In this document: piece by piece, positions 27,891 to 35,860 of the stretch
Position numbering within the stretch: the first letter of the stretch is position 1
How the letters are laid out: the number at the start of each line of letters is the position of its first letter
Source: Novosphingobium sp. Chol11
GTDB lineage: Bacteria; Pseudomonadota; Alphaproteobacteria; Sphingomonadales; Sphingomonadaceae
Length of the DNA: 64,000 nucleotides
Assembly: GCA_945906105.1 (NCBI GenBank)
Contig: CAMDQO010000001.1
Location: 186,001-250,000, forward strand
Reading direction: 5' to 3'
Program-made: the position numbers and the translations under genes
The notes under the pieces: generated by a model
What the model was told of the DNA's origin: nothing
The model's input: the letters and a program-made list of their open reading frames with translations, nothing else
The model's database searches: none

Positions 27891-28862
27891 ATGGCCCCAA
27901 CAATTGATCAGCTGTTCGCTTCGCCCGATCATTATCTCCATTCATTTGAAGGGGATACGGCGGTGTTCGTGGCTATGGACCGGGCGGCTTATCAGCGCTC
28001 GATATTTCTGGATCGCCGGATTTCCCCCGCTGCCGAAGGCGCGATGCGCCTGCCCATTGCAACGCTACTGCAAGCGCACTACAAGCCAGCTGCGACGGGG
28101 TGGATATTCCATGTTGCCCACTGCGGATCGACCCTGCTGGCGCGCGCGCTGGGTGAGCTGGGCGAGAACCTCGTGCTGCGTGAGCCGCTGGCGCTGCGTC
28201 AGCTGGCGCTGGAGCCTGATCCGGCGCGGCTGGAACTGGTGCTGGCCATGCTGTCAAAGCGTTATCCTGGTGCCGGGCCGAGCATCATCAAGGCCAATGT
28301 GCCGGTCAACTTCCTGCTGGACGCAATCGCCGCTGCCGAACCGGATGCGCGGACGATCTTTCTGCACCTGCCGCTGTCGGATTATCTGCTCGCCATCTTG
28401 CGCAGCGATAATCACCGAGCTTGGCTGCGCGGTGTCACCGGACAGCTCGCGCCCCATCTCGGCGATATCGCCAGTCTGAACGATCCCCAGCTTGCCGCTG
28501 CGCTGTGGCTGGCGATGATGCGGCACTTTGCCACGGCGATCGAGGCGATGCCGGGCGCACGCAGCCTGAACGCAGAGAAATTCTACAATGCCCCTCGCGA
28601 AGCGCTGGGCGCGGTGGCCGATCATTTTGGTATGGCTGTGGAAGCAGGCGCTATCGATGCGGTCGTTTCCGGCCCGCTGTTTTCCACCTATTCGAAGAAC
28701 CCGACCCGCGCCTTTGACAATGATGCCCGCCTCACGCGCAAGGCAGATATGGCCGAAGTGCTGGGCGACGATATTGCCGAGGCGCAGAACTGGGTTGAGC
28801 GCAACGCGCCCGATGCCGATGATCTGGCCAAGACGATTGCCGGGTCGGCGCTGAAAGTCTGA
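27891..28862 (+). CDS. Sulfotransferase-like P-loop protein
   Basis: 323 residues. The phosphosulfate-binding-like loop is GWIFHVAHCGSTLLARALG near residues 65-83, the form seen in bacterial sulfotransferase-like proteins. Other conserved patches include IIKANVPVNFL, TIFLHLPLSDYL and SLNAEKFYNAPREALGAVADHFG. Whether it transfers sulfate is unproven; some members may bind other nucleotides. It is divergent from the TauD/TfdA-like gene, and a rho-independent terminator lies about 40 bp after its stop. Confidence 0.78.
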   Translation: MAPTIDQLFASPDHYLHSFEGDTAVFVAMDRAAYQRSIFLDRRISPAAEGAMRLPIATLLQAHYKPAATGWIFHVAHCGSTLLARALGELGENLVLREPLALRQLALEPDPARLELVLAMLSKRYPGAGPSIIKANVPVNFLLDAIAAAEPDARTIFLHLPLSDYLLAILRSDNHRAWLRGVTGQLAPHLGDIASLNDPQLAAALWLAMMRHFATAIEAMPGARSLNAEKFYNAPREALGAVADHFGMAVEAGAIDAVVSGPLFSTYSKNPTRAFDNDARLTRKADMAEVLGDDIAEAQNWVERNAPDADDLAKTIAGSALKV

Positions 28863-28900
28863 GACACAGCGCTAGGTGATCGGCGTATCTGGCGGCAAAC

Positions 28901-28939
28901 AAAAAGGGCGGCACAACCGAAGTTGCACCGCCCTTTTTT
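28901..28939. terminator. Rho-independent terminator, likely bidirectional
   Basis: AAAAA, then GGGCGG, a two-base internal loop, CAAC, CGAA tetraloop, GTTG, internal loop, CCGCCC, then TTTTTT. The A run before and T run after make it usable from both strands. It sits between the sulfotransferase-like gene (plus) and the TonB receptor (minus), which converge here. Confidence 0.88.
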
Positions 28940-28963
28940 GTATCACCTCAAGCCTTAGAGCAC

Positions 28964-29108
28964 GATGACATTACCTTGAATCGCTTGGCTCCTCCCCCTT
29001 GTAGGGGGAGGTTGGGTGGGGGAGTACCGCCCTATCGAAAGGCAGAACCCCCACCCCCAGCCCCTCCCCACAGGGGAGGGGAGATGTGTGGCTCAACCTA
29101 ATGTCATC
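28964..29108. repeat. C/G-rich hairpin repeat bounded by 10 bp inverted repeats
   Basis: The outer ends are GATGACATTA (28964-28973) and TAATGTCATC (29099-29108), exact reverse complements. Inside are two G/C-rich palindromes (about 28990-29012 and 29059-29083) and a middle whose halves pair (GGGTGGGGG against CCCCCACCC). It resembles the repeat at 3460-3570. No coding content. Looks like a small non-autonomous element just past the TonB receptor stop. Confidence 0.75.
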
Positions 29109-29113
29109 ACATT

Positions 29114-32100
29114 CTAGAACGTGGCCTTGAAGCCCGCGTAGAAGAAGCGGCCCGTGGTATCATAAGGATCGCCACCTGCCGTGCCGAGCAGACCAAAGGG
29201 CGGCTTTTTGTCGAACAGGTTGTCGACGCCCATGTAGAAGTTGAACTTGCCGTCAGCCAGCTTCATGTTGACGCGGGCATTGTGATAGAATGTCGCCGGA
29301 TAATTGATGATCGGGAACTGATCATTGTTCTGTGGGTCAAGCGTGGTGAGCTGACCAGCGGTGCAGGTCCGGCCACTGAAGCCCGTCACACCGGTGGAGG
29401 GGCACAGGCCAGTATACTGGTTCTGCGCTTCCCAGGTGCCAACAGTCATCTTTCCGAGATAGCGTAGAGTGTAGCTGAGATCGAACTTGCCCACGGTAAG
29501 GTCGGCACGGAAGTTCGCTGCAAACTGCGGGTCACCCAGTTCGCCCAGCTGGCGGTTGGGCAGAGTCGGATTGGTTGGATCGGTGAAGTTGTCGAGACGG
29601 CGTACCCAGGTGGCGATGCCGCGCAATGACAACTTCGTTCCATTGCCGAAGTTGTGACGATACTGAACATCGAAGTCGACGCCCTCGGTCTTTTGTGCGG
29701 CGAAGTTGACGCCGCCCGAGATCACTGCTGGCTGGACAAACAGACCGGTGCCCGAATCACGATTTACCGTAGCGCAGAACGGGTTGGAGATGCCAGTCGG
29801 GCTATCATAGCACAGATTGATGATCGTCTGTGCAGCAAGCGCAGCGATCAGATCCTTCACTTCGATCCGGTACCAGTCGACTGTAATGCTAAGGCCGGGA
29901 ATGAAGCGCGGTTCAACCACCAGACCCAGCGTCAGGCTCTTGCCCTTTTCGGCGACTAGCGTTGGATTGCCGCCCGAGACGAAGCCGGTCGACGATGTCC
30001 GTGCGGTGCAGTTCACCCAGGGATCGCCCAGCTCTCGCTGGTCGGCTGGGACGGATGAGCCGGTGCAAGCCGCAACGGTTGCCGCGTTAAATACTGTCGG
30101 GACCCCGGCCGCAGCGCAGTTGCCGGTGCGGTTCGGGTTTCCGGAAATATTTATGGCATCGCAGGGATCGCCAATCTGCGCGAAATTCTGCGTCTGAGGG
30201 AAGAACAGGTCGCTCTGGGTCGGCGCGCGAACCGAAGTAGCGTAAGCAGCGCGGAAACGGATGTCACGAACCGGGGCGTAGATGCCCTGAACGTTCCATG
30301 CATAGACCGTACCTGTTTGGGTGCTGTAATCCGAAACGCGGCCAGCGGCGCTGAGAGTCAGTTCATGCGCCAGCGGCATGTCCTTAAGCAGCGGGATGCT
30401 GATTTCGCCAAAGGCTTCCTTCACTGTCAGCTTCGACGGAGCGAAAGTGGCGAAGCGATTGTAGAAGAATGCTCCGTTCTTCGAGGCAGAGTCATAATCG
30501 CTGAAGGCTGTCTCTTCGCGATATTCGGCACCGATGGCGAAAGCCACTGGTCCACCAGGCAGTTCAAACAGCTGCGAAAGATCGCCACTGACGCTGCCCA
30601 TGGCGACGAATTCCGTGGCATTTTCGGTGCGCATCGCCGTGCCGTTCGAGAAGGCACGGGCTGCAGCACTTGATCGGTTGCTACCTAGCAGGTTGATCGG
30701 GACGCAATCGGGGCGTGTGTTGGTTATAGCATTGACGCGGCAGATGACCTTCTGGCCGTTACCGTTGAGCTCAAAGTTGGTGCCGGTGAAGCCGACCGGA
30801 GCCAGTACGGAATCAACTGCGAGTGCCAGACCATCAGGAGCAGTGCCAGCATCATTACGGATACGAGCAACATTGATCGCGTTCATGCTGGTCTTCAGCT
30901 TGCCGTAATTTGCCGAAAGCTCATAATGCCAATCGTCGTTGAATGTGCCCTCGGCACCGCCAACAATGCGATAGGTTTCGCGCACATGGGTTTCGCCGCG
31001 ACCACCTAGGTCGACGTTGAAACGCGACAGTGGGAAGGTGCGCGTGTTGGTTGAACCGGTCGTGCAAATACCGTTCGCCACCAGTGTGGTGCGGTTGGCA
31101 GTGGTCAGGAAGCCGTTGTCGCAGAACCAGGTCGGCGCGAAGGTGGCCGAAGCGATAAAGGTCGGCTGGCCTTCCTGATTGGCTTTCACCCGGACATATT
31201 TGGCTTCGATGAAGGGGCGGAAGGCATCCGAAACATCGTAGTGCGCCAGCAGGTTAAAGGCATAGCGATCAACCGCCGGCATCATTTGGCCGGTGTTGCG
31301 CAAAGTCGAGCCAAATCCGCCATTGATGTTCGCCGAACCGCCAAGCTCGTAGTGGCCGGTTGGCACATCGACAATCAGGTTGCCGCCATCATCGAAGCGC
31401 AAATACTGACCAACTCCAACGCGGCCAATCGTGCCGCCATCGGAAATCGAGCCGTTCTTGACGCCGCATTCAAAATTGGTGTCGATGATGCCATCGGTGC
31501 CGAATGGCTCGCCGCCGGTGGGCTCGATCGTCTGGAATTGGCAGCGGCCCGAGAAGGCACCGGTCAGATAATCGCGATCAGAGAACTTCAGTTCGTTCTG
31601 TCGAGCATATTCGGCCGAAATGGCAATGTTGCCGCGGCCATCGGCAAAGTTTCTGCCGAAGGTGCCGGCCAGAAAGTAGCTGCCGCGATCACCGCGTGAG
31701 GAAATGCCGCCCTGGCCTTTGAGGGAGATGCCTTCAAAATTGCGCTTCATGACGAAGTTGACGACACCGGCAACGGCGTCTGAGCCGTAAACTGCCGAGT
31801 TGCCGCCAGTCACCACGTCAACGCGTTCGAGCAGATCGACCGGAATGGCGTTGGTATCGACCAGATAATCGCCCGGCAGCGCGGTGATGTGGCGCTTGCC
31901 GTTCACCAGCACCAGCGTACGGGCCGTACCGAGGCCGCGAAGGTCAAGGATGTTAAGCCCTGACGTGCCGATGAAGCGGGTCGAGTTGCCTTGACTGAAG
32001 GTCGAGCGGATCGACGGCAAATCGTTGAGCGCATCGCCGAGCGAAATTTCACCCTGGTCGGTCAGTTCTGCGGCGGTGACGGCAGTCAGCGGCACCGGCG

Positions 32101-32317
32101 AACCCAAGTTCGGGTCACGGGCAATGCGTGATCCGGTCACCACAATTGCGGAACCAGATTCATCGCTGTCACAAACGCCGTTATTGTTGGCGTCCAGGCA
32201 CTCGTCGGCTGCAGCAGGAGCGGTTTGCGCATAGGCGGCAGTAGGCACCATGCCTGCCAGAATCATCGGCAGCGCGGCAATCTCAAGACGAAGAGCGGTT
32301 TTGCGGTTGAATTTCAC
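29114..32317 (-). CDS. TonB-dependent receptor, large, with N-terminal calcium-type motif
   Basis: 1067 residues from a GTG at 32317 with AAGGGGA about 8 bases upstream. A signal peptide ends near AAYAQ. The plug domain begins around IVVTGSRI (about 57-64) and has the family blocks LDLRGLGTARTLVLVNGKR and VYGSDAVAGVVNFVMK. A beta-barrel of about 850 residues follows, ending with an aromatic FYAGFKATF. Just after the signal peptide lies DANNNGVCDSDES, a D-x-N-x-N-G-x-x-D-x-D-E loop like calcium-binding repeats. The ligand is unknown; such receptors in sphingomonads often serve complex organic substrates. Confidence 0.93.
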   Translation of the reverse strand: MKFNRKTALRLEIAALPMILAGMVPTAAYAQTAPAAADECLDANNNGVCDSDESGSAIVVTGSRIARDPNLGSPVPLTAVTAAELTDQGEISLGDALNDLPSIRSTFSQGNSTRFIGTSGLNILDLRGLGTARTLVLVNGKRHITALPGDYLVDTNAIPVDLLERVDVVTGGNSAVYGSDAVAGVVNFVMKRNFEGISLKGQGGISSRGDRGSYFLAGTFGRNFADGRGNIAISAEYARQNELKFSDRDYLTGAFSGRCQFQTIEPTGGEPFGTDGIIDTNFECGVKNGSISDGGTIGRVGVGQYLRFDDGGNLIVDVPTGHYELGGSANINGGFGSTLRNTGQMMPAVDRYAFNLLAHYDVSDAFRPFIEAKYVRVKANQEGQPTFIASATFAPTWFCDNGFLTTANRTTLVANGICTTGSTNTRTFPLSRFNVDLGGRGETHVRETYRIVGGAEGTFNDDWHYELSANYGKLKTSMNAINVARIRNDAGTAPDGLALAVDSVLAPVGFTGTNFELNGNGQKVICRVNAITNTRPDCVPINLLGSNRSSAAARAFSNGTAMRTENATEFVAMGSVSGDLSQLFELPGGPVAFAIGAEYREETAFSDYDSASKNGAFFYNRFATFAPSKLTVKEAFGEISIPLLKDMPLAHELTLSAAGRVSDYSTQTGTVYAWNVQGIYAPVRDIRFRAAYATSVRAPTQSDLFFPQTQNFAQIGDPCDAINISGNPNRTGNCAAAGVPTVFNAATVAACTGSSVPADQRELGDPWVNCTARTSSTGFVSGGNPTLVAEKGKSLTLGLVVEPRFIPGLSITVDWYRIEVKDLIAALAAQTIINLCYDSPTGISNPFCATVNRDSGTGLFVQPAVISGGVNFAAQKTEGVDFDVQYRHNFGNGTKLSLRGIATWVRRLDNFTDPTNPTLPNRQLGELGDPQFAANFRADLTVGKFDLSYTLRYLGKMTVGTWEAQNQYTGLCPSTGVTGFSGRTCTAGQLTTLDPQNNDQFPIINYPATFYHNARVNMKLADGKFNFYMGVDNLFDKKPPFGLLGTAGGDPYDTTGRFFYAGFKATF

Positions 32318-32341
32318 GTGTCAGTCCCCTTAGCCTCACGA

Positions 32342-32358
32342 CCCGCAACTATTGCGGG
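32342..32358 (-). promoter_or_regulatory. Leader stem-loop before the TonB receptor start
   Basis: CCCGCAA-CTA-TTGCGGG, a perfect 7 bp stem with a 3-base loop. It lies about 25 bases upstream of the GTG start and just before the AAGGGGA ribosome site on the receptor mRNA. It could affect mRNA stability or initiation; no known riboswitch fold is seen. Confidence 0.5.
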
Positions 32359-32503
32359 CGAGGTGTGCGGCCACGGGGAAATCGCGGAGACAGCAGATAT
32401 TGTTCATCAAGGCCAGTCCCCAAGCCGCTAATGAGGGCATCGTTGTGCAAGGGGCATCAAGTTTCAAATGAAATCCTGTCACCGGTGTTAATAGGGGTGA
32501 TGC

Positions 32504-32518
32504 TGTGATAATTTCACA
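32504..32518. promoter_or_regulatory. Inverted repeat TGTGA-N5-TCACA
   Basis: Perfect 5-base arms around TAATT, in the AT-rich middle of the divergent region. The half-sites equal those of CRP-type sites, but the spacer is 5 rather than the usual 6 bases. It could be a binding site for a regulator of the TonB receptor or SDR operon. Confidence 0.4.
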
Positions 32519-32685
32519 ACAGAATTGCGACAGATTCTAAGTTTCAGGGGCAGATCGGGCGCAGATGGCCGTCGATTGCGATCCGCTCTGCGTGAACAAG
32601 GTCATGAAACAGTAACACCAGCTATCGCCATGGCGGGAAGCAGGATCGCCAGCACCTCGCCGGTTGACCGGTCGCTCCGCCTCAC

Positions 32686-32701
32686 TTAACCACGCGGTTA
32701 A
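32686..32701. promoter_or_regulatory. Palindromic operator candidate TTAACC-N4-GGTTAA (TetR target?)
   Basis: Perfect 6-base arms with an ACGC spacer end 28 bp before the SDR start. TTGACC at 32664-32669 is a possible -35 element with the palindrome at the -10 position. The operon's second gene encodes a TetR-type regulator, so autoregulation through this site is a reasonable inference. Confidence 0.55.
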
Positions 32702-32729
32702 ATTCAAACTCTTAAACCGGGAATAGCAG

Positions 32730-33512
32730 ATGAAACTCGATAGCAGCGTTGCCGCAGTGATTACCGGCGGCGCTTCCGGTCTGGGCGCGGCAACCGCGCG
32801 GGCGCTGGCGGCCCGGGGCGTCAAGGTCGCGATATTTGATCTCAATGCCGAAAAGGGTGAAGCGCTGGCGGCGGAGATCGGTGGCACGTTCTGCCCGGTG
32901 AATGTCACCGACGAAACAAGTGTCGATGCCGGTTTTGCCCGGGCGCGTGCGGCACATGGGCAGGAACGCATCCTCGTCAACTGCGCGGGCATCGCCACCG
33001 CCATCAAGACTGTCGGCCGGGACCGTGAGACGGGGGCGGTGAAGCCCTATCCGATGGACAGCTTTGAACAGGTCATCAAGATCAACCTGATCGGCACTTT
33101 CCGCTGCATCGCCAAATCGGCGGCGGGCATGGTTCTGCTCGATCCGCTCGAAGACGGTGAACGCGGGGCGATTGTGAATACCGCTTCGGCGGCGGCTGAA
33201 GATGGCCAGGTCGGTCAGGTCGCCTATGCGGCATCGAAGGCGGGCATCGTCGGCATGACCTTGCCGATTGCGCGCGATCTGATGGGCGATGGCATCCGCA
33301 TCAACACCATCCTGCCCGGCATGTTCGAAACCCCGCTGATGATGGCGCTGCCGGAAAAGGCGCGCGAGGTGCTTAATGCCACGGTGCCGTTCCCCAAACG
33401 GATGGGCAAGCCGCCCGAATATGCGGCGCTGGCCTTGATGATGATCGAGAACAGCTATTTCAATGGCGAGGACGTGCGGCTTGACGGCGCGATCCGCATG
33501 CCGCCGCGTTAA
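32730..33512 (+). CDS. SDR-family dehydrogenase (3-hydroxyacyl-CoA dehydrogenase type 2-like)
   Basis: 260 residues of the short-chain dehydrogenase/reductase family. NAD-binding TGGASGLGAATARAL near residues 11-25, NCAGIA near 88, a Ser in NTASAAAEDGQ and the catalytic YAASK near 165. The long insert GRDRETGAVKPYPMDSF and ILPGMFETPLM match the type 2 3-hydroxyacyl-CoA dehydrogenase group that acts on acyl-CoA or steroid alcohols. First gene of an operon with a TetR regulator 5 bp downstream. Confidence 0.92.
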   Translation: MKLDSSVAAVITGGASGLGAATARALAARGVKVAIFDLNAEKGEALAAEIGGTFCPVNVTDETSVDAGFARARAAHGQERILVNCAGIATAIKTVGRDRETGAVKPYPMDSFEQVIKINLIGTFRCIAKSAAGMVLLDPLEDGERGAIVNTASAAAEDGQVGQVAYAASKAGIVGMTLPIARDLMGDGIRINTILPGMFETPLMMALPEKAREVLNATVPFPKRMGKPPEYAALALMMIENSYFNGEDVRLDGAIRMPPR

Positions 33513-33517
33513 TTCCC

Positions 33518-34156
33518 TTGCCCGCCGCTGCCCATACCCATGATCTGTCCGCACCCGCCGGTGCGCGCGGGCTGCTGCTCGACACGGCGAGCGAGATCAT
33601 GCGCGAGGGCGACATCGTCGATATCTCGTTGTCGGATCTGTCCAAGCGTTCCGGGCTCAATTCGGCCTTGGTCAAATATTACTTCGGCAACAAGGCAGGC
33701 CTGCTCAAGGCGCTGATCGAGCGCGAATGGCAGGCCATTGTCAAATCGGTCGATGCCTTGTTGCTCAAGGAGCTGGATCCCGAAACCAAGCTGCGCATCC
33801 ATATGGCGGGCGCGGTCGATAATTTCTTCCGCACGCCTTATATCCACCGCCTGCTGATGCGGATGATCCGCGAGAGCGAGCCTGATGAGGCGCAACGGCT
33901 GGCGGATTCCTATCTCAAGCCGCTGCTGACGGCTTATGATACTCTGATCGGCGAAGGTGTGGCGGCGGGAGTGTTCCGCCCGGTCGATCCGCAGCTGTTC
34001 TACTTCACCGTCATCGGCGCGGCTGACCGTTTCTTTTCCGCGCGGCTGGTGCTCAAGCATTGTTCGGGTACCGATGTCCTCGACGAGGCGCTGCGTGACC
34101 GCTACCGTATGCACCTCAACGATTTTGTTGTGGCGGGAATTCTGGTGACGCGGTGA
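33518..34156 (+). CDS. TetR-family transcriptional regulator
   Basis: 212 residues if the TTG at 33518 is used; no better start with ligand-length N-terminus is obvious. The helix-turn-helix is in ISLSDLSKRSGLNSALVKYYFGNKAGLLKAL (helices split by the usual Gly and YYF), near residues 37-66. The C-terminal half is the ligand-binding domain. It sits 5 bp after the SDR gene and overlaps the next gene by 4 bp. It probably controls this operon through the palindrome at 32686-32701, and the ligand may be an acyl-CoA-type compound. Confidence 0.9.
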   Translation: MPAAAHTHDLSAPAGARGLLLDTASEIMREGDIVDISLSDLSKRSGLNSALVKYYFGNKAGLLKALIEREWQAIVKSVDALLLKELDPETKLRIHMAGAVDNFFRTPYIHRLLMRMIRESEPDEAQRLADSYLKPLLTAYDTLIGEGVAAGVFRPVDPQLFYFTVIGAADRFFSARLVLKHCSGTDVLDEALRDRYRMHLNDFVVAGILVTR

Positions 34157-35037
34157 GCACAGGCTGGAATATCGGGATTATCGGCGGCTCTGGCCTCGCT
34201 CAGGGTATCGCGCTTGAGGACGCGCAGGAGATTGCCGTCGCCTCGCCCTTTGGCGAAGCATCGGGTCCGGTGACAATCGGCAGGCTGGCGGGGGTGCGCT
34301 TCACCTTCATCGCCCGCCATGGCTCTGGCCACCGGTTGTCGCCCTCGGCAGTCAATTACCGCGCCAACATTGATGTGCTCAAGCGCTGCGGGGTGACTGA
34401 CCTGCTGGCGCTCTCGGCCATCGGTTCGCTGAACGAAGAGATGGCGCCGGGGCATTTCGTTGCGGTGGACCAGCTGATTGATCGCACGCAAGGGCGGGCG
34501 AACAGCTTTTTTGGAGCCAGTTCTTCAGGAGGGGGACTGGTTGCCCATGTCAGCCTCGCCGATCCGACTTGTCCCAGACTGTCTGCACTGGTTGCCGATG
34601 CTGCCGAAGCGGCTGGCGCGACAGTACATCGCAGCGGCTGCTACATCGCCATCGAAGGGCCGCAGTTTTCCACGCGGGCGGAGAGCAAACTTTACCGCCA
34701 ATGGGGTGCGGACGTTATCGGCATGACCGCCATGCCCGAAGCCCGCCTCGCGCGGGAGGCAGAGCTGCCCTACGCCCTGCTCGGCGTGGTGACTGATTAC
34801 GATAGCTGGCGCGCAGGCGAGGAAGATGTCGACGCGGCGCGCGTGTTGTCGGTGATGCAGGCCAACGCCCAGACCGCTCAAGCCGCCTTGCGCCTGCTTG
34901 CCGAAAAACTGGATGGCCCGCGTCAGCCCAGCCCTATCGACCATGCGCTGGATGGCGCAATCATGACTTCACCAGCCACCCGCGATCCACAGCTGGCCGC
35001 CATGCTCGATGCCGTGGCCGGAAGGGTGCTGCGATGA
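34153..35037 (+). CDS. mtnP: S-methyl-5'-thioadenosine phosphorylase (MTA or MTI phosphorylase)
   Basis: 294 residues of the PNP/MTAP family. It splits methylthioadenosine, a polyamine-synthesis by-product, with phosphate. Seen: IGIIGGSGL near the N-terminus, phosphate-binding FIARHGSGH, the SIGSLNEEMAPGHFVAVDQLIDRT block, GPQFSTRAES, and GMTAMPEARLARE with VVTDYDSW. GTG start at 34153 overlapping the TetR stop. The closely related methylthioinosine phosphorylases cannot be excluded by eye. The placement between TetR and maiA is unusual. Confidence 0.88.
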   Translation: MSTGWNIGIIGGSGLAQGIALEDAQEIAVASPFGEASGPVTIGRLAGVRFTFIARHGSGHRLSPSAVNYRANIDVLKRCGVTDLLALSAIGSLNEEMAPGHFVAVDQLIDRTQGRANSFFGASSSGGGLVAHVSLADPTCPRLSALVADAAEAAGATVHRSGCYIAIEGPQFSTRAESKLYRQWGADVIGMTAMPEARLAREAELPYALLGVVTDYDSWRAGEEDVDAARVLSVMQANAQTAQAALRLLAEKLDGPRQPSPIDHALDGAIMTSPATRDPQLAAMLDAVAGRVLR

Positions 35038-35666
35038 GCGACCTGACCTTTTATGATTACTGGGCTTCCTCGGCGGCGTATCGGGTGCGTATTGCGCTCA
35101 ACCTCAAGGGCGTCGATTTCCGCGGGGTCGAGATTGACCTGCTGAAAGGCGAGCAATCGCAGGAGGAATTTCGCGCGGTCAACCGCCAAGGACTGGTGCC
35201 GGCGCTGGAAGTGGATGGCGAAGTGATCAGCCAGTCCCTCGCGATCATTGACTGGCTTGATGCGACTTTCCCTGAACCGCGTCTGATCCCGGCCCTGCCG
35301 CTGGAGCGCGCACGGGCCTTGTCGCAGGCTCTGGTAATCGGCGCAGACATCCACCCGCTCAATAATCTGCGGGTCCGCAATTACCTGCGTGACGAGTTTG
35401 GCGCTGATCGTGAAGCCAGTGAAAAGTGGATCCATCACTGGATGGCTGAGGGCTTTGCCGCGCTGGAAGAACAAGCACCTGATGAGGGCTTCTTCGGCGG
35501 CGCATCACCCAATCTGGCAGACATCTTTCTGGTGCCGCAAATGTACAATGCACGCCGGTTTTCCTTGGCCCTTGATATGTTCCCGAGGCTGGTTCGCATT
35601 GATGCCGAGGCCAGGGCGATTGATGCCATTGCGCAAGCCGCACCCGAAGCAATACGGCCTTCTTAG
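35034..35666 (+). CDS. maiA: Maleylacetoacetate isomerase (zeta-class GST)
   Basis: 210 residues. The glutathione-binding motif SSAAYRVRIALNLKG at residues 12-26 is the zeta-class/MAAI signature, followed by NRQGLVPALEVDG and QSLAIIDWLD, and the C-terminal helical domain with IHPLNNLRV. The enzyme turns maleylacetoacetate into fumarylacetoacetate in homogentisate breakdown. The start overlaps mtnP by 4 bp. fahA, the next step, lies 650 bp downstream beyond marR. Confidence 0.94.
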   Translation: MSDLTFYDYWASSAAYRVRIALNLKGVDFRGVEIDLLKGEQSQEEFRAVNRQGLVPALEVDGEVISQSLAIIDWLDATFPEPRLIPALPLERARALSQALVIGADIHPLNNLRVRNYLRDEFGADREASEKWIHHWMAEGFAALEEQAPDEGFFGGASPNLADIFLVPQMYNARRFSLALDMFPRLVRIDAEARAIDAIAQAAPEAIRPS

Positions 35667-35668
35667 TG

Positions 35669-35792
35669 CCTGTTCATTTACAGTGAAACAGGTTGCGGCA
35701 CCGGCCCGCTCCCCCGCCCGGCCAGCCAACGACAGTACCCTATGGGTGGCCGGGCGGGGGAGCGGGCCGGTGCCGCTTCCACGTAAGTGGAA
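35669..35792. repeat. Three consecutive stem-loops, central one with 30 bp perfect arms
   Basis: Hairpin 1 (35669-35692): CCTGTTCA pairs with TGAAACAGG apart from one bulge. Hairpin 2: arms 35695-35724 and 35747-35776 are exact reverse complements over 30 bp, GC-rich, with a 22-base loop. Hairpin 3 (35777-35792): TTCCAC-GTAA-GTGGAA. The block begins 2 bp after the maiA stop. No T-run follows hairpin 2, so it is not a standard terminator. It resembles a palindromic intergenic element. Confidence 0.85.
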
Positions 35793-35832
35793 TAAACTCT
35801 AGACGCGCGATCAAACAAGCGGCTTGCGTAAC

Positions 35833-35846
35833 AATGCGGTTGCATT
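35833..35846. promoter_or_regulatory. Inverted repeat AATGC-N4-GCATT before the MarR gene
   Basis: Perfect 5-base arms around GGTT, 15 bp before the start codon. Position and symmetry suit autoregulation by the MarR protein. No ribosome site is visible between it and the ATG. Confidence 0.45.
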
Positions 35847-35860
35847 AGACACTATCTGAT

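Larger units (their letters stand above)
32318..32729. other. 412 bp divergent regulatory region between TonB receptor and SDR operon
   Basis: No gene is supported here. It holds the ribosome site and a leader hairpin of the TonB receptor mRNA (32342-32358), a TGTGA-N5-TCACA inverted repeat (32504-32518), and a TTAACC-N4-GGTTAA palindrome near the SDR gene (32686-32701). Base composition around 32450-32560 is more AT-rich than the neighbouring genes. Confidence 0.7.
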
